Source of the DNA: Cantharellus purpuraceus
Lineage: Eukaryota > Basidiomycota > Agaricomycetes > Cantharellales > Hydnaceae
Assembly: GCA_025174535.1 (NCBI GenBank)
Contig: JALBUN010000006.1
Coordinates: forward strand, 1 to 64,000
DNA length: 64,000 nt
Direction: 5' to 3'
The notes below the pieces were generated by a model. It was not told the origin of the DNA. It did not search any database and worked only from the letters and a program-made list of their open reading frames with translations. This document shows, piece by piece, positions 58,752 to 64,000 of the stretch. A program made the translations under genes and the position numbers. Within the stretch, counting starts at the first letter, position 1; each line of letters begins with the position of its first letter.

Positions 58752-60122
58752 ATGACTGCGTCTTTGGCTTCCCTCTCAACCGTGCTGCGACCAATATTAG
58801 CTCGGTTAAGACCAGGAGATCCCAAACAATCTATTCTCCCATTTATACCTCGTCCCTTGAAATGGCTCGTCCTGGTCATCCTCCTCATCAATTGCCGAGG
58901 TCTTCCCCTCGCTTGGCACAGTATGCATATTGGATTCTCATCGGTGACCATCTGACTGATGCTTTACAGTTCGTGTCTGGCGTCCTGCAATATACGCGCG
59001 TATATACCATTCCATACGAAACCTCATCGAATCTCCCACTCAGCGTGTAGCGCGTTTGACCCGTATCTCGCCCGTCGGTAAGGACCCCCTTGAGACTGTG
59101 ACTGTCTTCAAGACACGTGCTACACCCGATGCATGCGATTTTAATATTCATCTCAGCAATTCGAGTTATGCGATGGTAAATATTAAAGTTCCGGATTACG
59201 GAGTGAATGCTTAAGTAGTGGGACAGACGTATGATATGATCCGGTTCAAGTATGTAGTCGAACATTTTCCATTGTTTTATCAGGATGGAGGATGGATCGC
59301 ACTTGGAGGTGAGAATTTTGCTTCCCACTGTTATACCCTGACGCCTAATCTTGTACAGCAACTTACTACGTATTTACGCGTGAGATCCCTATTAACTCGC
59401 CCTATGAGATTAGGGTTTCCTTGGAGGCTTGGGACAATAAATGGGTACTTCCTTATGATTTCCCTGTAATTCCATTCTTACATATAACCCTGCAGATGTA
59501 CATGGTTGCCCGCTATGTAACATACCCTTCCAAGAACAAATCCGAGTCCTCCAAAACGGACCCTCCGAAACCGAAATTGGAGAATGGAACCTCATCTTCC
59601 TTTCTGCCACCGTTCACTGTCAATGCCATAGCTTCTGTTACACCCTCGCCATCACACTCACCAGCGCCAACATTACCGTCAGCCGGGAAGCCCCTCCCTC
59701 CTGGTGCAGTGCTCCATTGCACTGCGGTCTCCCGCTTGTGCTGTAAAATCGGACGTATTACCATCCCGCCTGCGATTACTATCGCCACTACTGGAGTAAG
59801 TAAACTCGTTTTCTAGTCACTTTTACTACGAAATCTTTCTCCATTGTGTCGTTGCATTACTAAATCATTCTTCAATCACTAGTATGGAGTCTCCCCCTCT
59901 CGATTCGCCGAGGTCCAGTCCTGGCGCTTCCGAGACAACGGTGAGCGCATCAGGGCGTTTTATTCTGGTGGCTGGCGTCATGTACCAGAGGGTGAACGGT
60001 GGTGGGAGAATGCGTTAGGGGGTGATGTTGAGAGGAGAAGGGTTGATGGGTTGAGGGGATTAGCTGATATGGTGGGTATCCCAGTGTTCCCATCAGGGGA
60101 GAATGCGGTGCAGATGCGATGA
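58752..60122 (+). CDS. Thioesterase-like (hot-dog fold) membrane-associated protein
   Basis: Fungal member of the 4HBT/thioesterase-like superfamily, about 370 residues, probably acting on acyl-CoA or related thioesters at a membrane. ATG 58752 starts MTASLASLSTVLRPILARLR; a hydrophobic helix follows (LKWLVLVILLINCRGLPLAW). After an intron come VWRPAIYARIYHSIRNLIES, RISPVGKDPLETVTVFKTRA, the hot-dog motif DFNIHLSNSSYAM, DMIRFKYVVEHFPLFYQDGG, REIPINSPYEIRVSLEAWDN and MVARYVTYPSKNKSES. A Ser/Pro-rich insertion precedes PPGAVLHCTAVSRLCCKIGR. The last exon ends YSGGWRHVPEGERWWENALG GDVERRR to TGA at 60120-60122. Five or so introns keep frame. Substrate not determinable. Confidence 0.82.
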
Positions 60123-61140
60123 GCTGCCCGGTAGCCTACCCTGAAAGATGACGCGGTTCTGATATAGTTCCCGGGGCATGAGCAAGCAAAGCATTATTAG
60201 ATTTTATTAGGAAGTCCATAACTGTTATTTTCGTACTGTAGAGGCACTTCAGCTACGGGTAGAAGTTCCAGCAATGGTAGTGTAACAATAACTTATTGAA
60301 GAGACTTCCTTTTCCATATAATTTTGAGCCTATAAAATGCATGCCGGAAGGCAATTATTCTCAAAGACGTAAACACCGTTCCGCTAAGAAAAAAAATCAT
60401 AGCTATCGATTGGTCGTCATCTTTGAAGCACGGCTTGTGAGCTCTTTGCTATTACACACTCCGCGTACGACGGAAACGTCTCAAGCCTTTGTTTCCAATC
60501 AGTATCCCCTGTTCCTCACTCGAAGTCGCATGTGTATTGATGTTTTCGCTATTGTGTTATAGTACACATGACCACAAACAGCCCTCTGAAGGTTCTAAAC
60601 TGGGTAGATACCTTTGCATCTCTATCAAGATTCCGGATCAGATCAAACGATTGACGAAGGAGGGTCGTCCATAACGGATAGACTACAAGTACAACGGAAT
60701 TGAAAAGAAATTTTCGGGGTCTTTGTGGCCTATGGCCCCTGACTTATACCCCCCTACTAGTAACTGTTACAGCCAAGCGAGGTGCTGGGGAAAGGGCCTC
60801 ATAATTTGAGGTTGGTCTTATACTGTAACACTTGTAACATTGATGTCCAGATGTTCTTTGACGTGAAGGTGCATCCGCATGACCTGGAAATTGCTGTTCA
60901 ACACTGAAATCTCACTGAGTGGGCCTGGAAAACTGTATGGCCAAACAAGAATGGTCAACTAGCTGTTTTCGTCCTCTCGTGTAAGTGTCTGCAACGCTCA
61001 GAGTGCAGGGCCTTGGACCCCAACATCGTTATAATGCAAGTGCAAGCTGCATTGACACTATTCGCGGTTGCTTTGAGAATTTAGTTGCAGCTTTAACATC
61101 TTACAACTGCAGACATTGCGAGCACCTGCAGCTTTACTGA
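60123..61140. other. No recognised gene
   Basis: Only short open frames on both strands; the 60296-60674 frames have no family resemblance. Confidence 0.4.
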
Positions 61141-62173
61141 CTACTGATACATGTCTACATCTTCCGGCATGTTTAGCAACCTGCCTTCCATACCACCTTC
61201 TACCATGACTGTTTGCCCACTTATGTGACCTGAGATGGAGGGTGACGCCAGCATGACAATCTGATTGGCAATATCTCGTGCGGAAGCAAACTTTTTCAAT
61301 GGTGTACTGTTCAGTCCAATTGTAGTCAGTCGGCCAAGAAAATGGACGAAACAAGGAGACAGACGTGGCCAAAGACTGGTATACAACCTTCCAATCTTTC
61401 ATAGCTTCTTCGGCCATAGGGGTCTTTACCCATCCCGGGGCTACGCAATTAACACGGCCTTTGGGAGCAATGCTAACAATCTCATTCTTTAAGGAGAGTG
61501 TTAGACCATACATCACGGCTATGTTAACGGCATCAGAAATTGACTTAGAAGTCGCTCGATCGCTCACCACTCTTCGCGGATGCGTAATCAGAATGGCCGG
61601 CCTCTCCGTATTTACCTGCGGTGCTACCCACCATCACAATGGCAGCCTTGCTTCTGTGAATGTCACTATAATTTTTCAGCCCATTGAGATACCCTCGCGA
61701 AAGCATGAAATTAGAGGTTAGGTTTGTAGTGACGGTGTGATTCCATTGCTCCAGAGACATGTCGGCTAGCTGGATGTTTGCTGCGGGCCATATACCGTGG
61801 TTCAAAATCAACACTTGAGCAGGACGGTCGGAATTGATGTCAATGAAGAGTCTGGAGATGTCCGCCTCTGACGTCACATCCGCTTGCACGAGGCGAAGTG
61901 CCGGATAGTCCTTGCTGATAGCCACGAGAGGAGAGGGGTTCGTGTTGTACTGTGCTGTAACTTTGGCCCCTTGTTCTGTGTAATTATGCATGTAGACGCC
62001 CAGCAGAAGGAGAGACAATGCCAAGGTTGCGTACCGAGGAACAACAAGACAGTTTCAACGCCGATTCCTCCACTGGCACCTTCGCAGTCGTTTCATATTC
62101 AGCGTCTCTTATGAAGAAGAATCGAATGTCTACCTGTCACAAGAACATGAACATCTTGTAGTCCAAGATCCAT
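61141..62173 (-). CDS. Short-chain dehydrogenase/reductase
   Basis: Classical SDR of about 260 residues, NAD(P)H-dependent, cytosolic. ATG 62173 gives MDLGLQDVHVLVT; an intron leads into the cofactor motif GASGGIGVE, a second into EQGAKVTAQYNTNPSPLV. Then come LVQADVTSEADI, VLILNHGIW (N-x-G motif), catalytic Ser region IVMVGSTAGKYGEAGHSD and the catalytic YASAK (Tyr and Lys present). Next are GLTLSLKNEIVSIAPKGRVN and CVAPGWVKTPMAEEAM, then after an intron TPLKKFASARDIANQIVMLA SPSISGHISGQTVMVEGGME and the tail DVDMYQ before TAG at 61141. All motifs are intact; substrate unknown. Confidence 0.9.
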
Positions 62174-62753
62174 GGCTGGAACTGGCTCTAAGTGAGTTAC
62201 GTAACTACTAGGAGCAAATCGACATCGCACCCGTGGGAGTGTGTATCATCGAGTGGTGTACGTCTATATAAGCACTGTTCTATGGATTGGGCGGAAAGAG
62301 TAATGATAAAAGGTAGACACTCATCAATCTCATGGCCACCGCCGCAAAAAAAAATTCTCCCGTGCATGGCCAAATTTTTACAAATATAGACAGCAGTGGA
62401 GGTATTTCATTCAACATACGGTCTAGCGTGTATGTTGGCTGCTGGTGCTTTGGCGTCCTGAATTTTGTGTCTTCCGTACTGGATGAAACGGGCACTGATA
62501 ACCAGCTAGATTATGCACCACAAACCAGTAATGTTCATGTCAAATTGTCCTTAGCTACCTCTCAGCCTACCTGGGACACACCTGTACTGGTCTATCCGTC
62601 ATCTATGAACACGATGGAGGCGTTATAAGAGCACATTGGACCTATACAAAATCCAAACCGACTGCTGATAAAGGTTTTATTAAAAATCAAGCAAGCCAGT
62701 AGATTATTGCGAGTCAGGGTGTTTTCCTGTCTCTTATTGTTTTGCCCTCCACC
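62174..62753. other. Spacer between SDR and GMC genes
   Basis: No gene recognised. Should hold the promoter of the minus-strand SDR and the 3' end of the GMC gene. Confidence 0.4.
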
Positions 62754-64000
62754 TCACCGCAACCGCCACGTGGCCTTGACTAAATCTGCCCCTCTCTCGG
62801 CGATGAAGTACGTAGGTGCCTGAGTGTGTGCAGCAGGAACAAATGGCTGATAAAAAATCAACAAGCTCGTGAGCATCACAAGTAGTGAACGTTTACAAGT
62901 TTTCTCGACTGACCATGACAGACGCATCAATGATCCTAACTCCCGCTGCATTCTTCAGCCTCAAATCGGGGTTGACAACCCCATACCCCGCACCGACCTT
63001 GGACATTCCCGCGCTCCCTACCAGATGAGACGTTGATATGGCATTAGCGCGAATGTACGCGTCGAGCTCGGTATCGTTGGTGACGTTGGCGAGGGCCCCA
63101 AAGGGCTGTAGGATGTAGCCCTTCCATGCGGACGCCGTGAGGAAGCGTTGGGCGCTTTTGACGGCACTGCGCATGGTGGACATATCAAAGGCGGAGTTGA
63201 GGATGCCCGGGTCGATGAGGGGAGCGTCGAAAGGGTTGTTCGAGGCAAGGGATATAGAACCACCTGTATGTAAATTTAAAATGGACACCTTCTGCTGGGG
63301 GGAGACAGGGGGTAGACGTACGAGCGACGGGACTGACAACGACAGTGTCGATGCTGAGGAAATGTCCTTGGGGTGGTTCAGCTTGGAAGTCAAGTTCATT
63401 CTAAAGTGGAAAAAACAAGCAGAGAACAAATGAACAGGGGCTTCTGACCAATTGATAGTATTCAACACACCGCAGTGATCAGCTCGAAATGCGGCGAATG
63501 CGGCCCGGCAGATGGATCTGGGGTCCCCCGAAACGCTGGGTCATCGTCCGGCAACCTCAACCATGCAATATGCGTCCCGAATACATCAACAAGAGGCCCT
63601 TGCTGCGTCGTATTCCACTGCTGCAGCAGCTCTGCCGCCAGCGTGGCATTGCGCCCTATGTCATCGCGCGTATCGGTGGAGTTGACAAACCATGTGTTAG
63701 AAAGGAAGGGGTGGTCAGAGACGTTTTTTCCGACGCTGGGGAGGTTGACAAGCGGAGTGATGCCAAGTGGTTTTAGGGCAGCAGGGTCACCAATACCGGA
63801 GTTCATAAGAATGGCGGGGGTACCTATGGTGCCTGCTGAGAGGATAATCTCTTTCCTTGCTGTAACCCGCATTGTTGGCGCTAATTCACGCTCGTTACAC
63901 ACCTAACCGTCTGATAATAAAATGGTTGACTTGCCTCCTTGTGACAGTGCGATCTCTACAGTATTGAAAGAGATATTGTTGCTATCTATGCTCGAGTTGG
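62754..64000 (-). CDS. GMC oxidoreductase, aryl-alcohol-oxidase-like (5' part outside window)
   Basis: FAD-dependent GMC oxidoreductase, by family an extracellular alcohol oxidase supplying hydrogen peroxide in wood or litter decay. The 3' part is visible: MRVTARKEIILSAGTIGTPA, where SAGTIGTPAILMNSGIG is the second GMC signature; then GKNVSDHPFLSNTWFVN, PHSPHFELITA, intron, NELDFQAEPPQGHFLSIDTV and VSPVARGSISLASNN (intron inside the Arg codon). NPFDAPLIDPGIL, LTASAWKGYILQPFGALANV and SHLVGSAGMSKVG follow, the last with the first catalytic His. After an intron PFVPAAHTQAPTYFIAERGA carries the second catalytic His; the stop is TGA at 62754. Both catalytic histidines are kept and no lesion is seen. 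The FAD-binding N-terminus and signal peptide are beyond 64000. Confidence 0.9.

Overview
The window reads as nuclear DNA from a mushroom-forming basidiomycete (Agaricomycetes). Protein genes are broken by many short introns of about 50-60 bases. The families are typical of that class: DUF6534-type membrane proteins, many small F-box proteins, GMC oxidoreductase, GH3 beta-glucosidase, TKL-like kinase and G-alpha-like paralogues, and an EF-hand/ZZ-finger family. I saw no ribosomal RNA, tRNA, CRISPR or bacterial-type operon. Splice models below were built by eye and small boundary errors are likely.

Layout. 0-4 kb: the 3' end of one secreted TAP-like serine peptidase and a complete tandem paralogue. 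6-11.8 kb: two cytochrome P450 remnants on either side of a broken, duplicated kinase/G-alpha gene. 13-16.4 kb: a well preserved GC-rich GH3 beta-glucosidase. 17.6-22.3 kb: an EF-hand/ZZ-finger gene that has taken an in-frame stop and a frameshift, followed by a Ty3/gypsy Gag scrap. 22.6-23.5 kb: a small unknown gene with a Thr/Ser-rich repeat. 24.8-28.6 kb (minus strand): the full-length parent of the kinase/G-alpha fusion. Its 5' three quarters plus promoter recur inverted at 6.9-9.7 kb. 30.7-35.2 kb: two tandem DUF6534-like seven-helix genes. 36.3-41.3 kb and 52.5-54.5 kb: six F-box genes or remnants, three of them open. 41.7-46 kb: a zinc alcohol dehydrogenase and a peroxisomal MaoC-type hydratase. 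47.5-51.9 kb: two tandem GT15 mannosyltransferases, the second probably broken. 54.7-60.1 kb: unknown genes and a thioesterase-like gene. 61.1-64 kb (minus): a short-chain dehydrogenase and the 3' part of an aryl-alcohol-oxidase-like GMC enzyme cut by the window edge.

The genes are not an operon, but themes recur. There is secreted or extracellular degradation and oxidation (TAP-like peptidases, GH3, GMC) and redox or lipid metabolism (ADH, SDR, MaoC hydratase, thioesterase). There is also a strong birth-and-death signature: nearly every family occurs as an intact copy plus a decayed one. The item most worth following up is the gene at 24848-28598, where a TKL-like protein kinase and a heterotrimeric-G-alpha-like GTPase appear to be encoded as one polypeptide.
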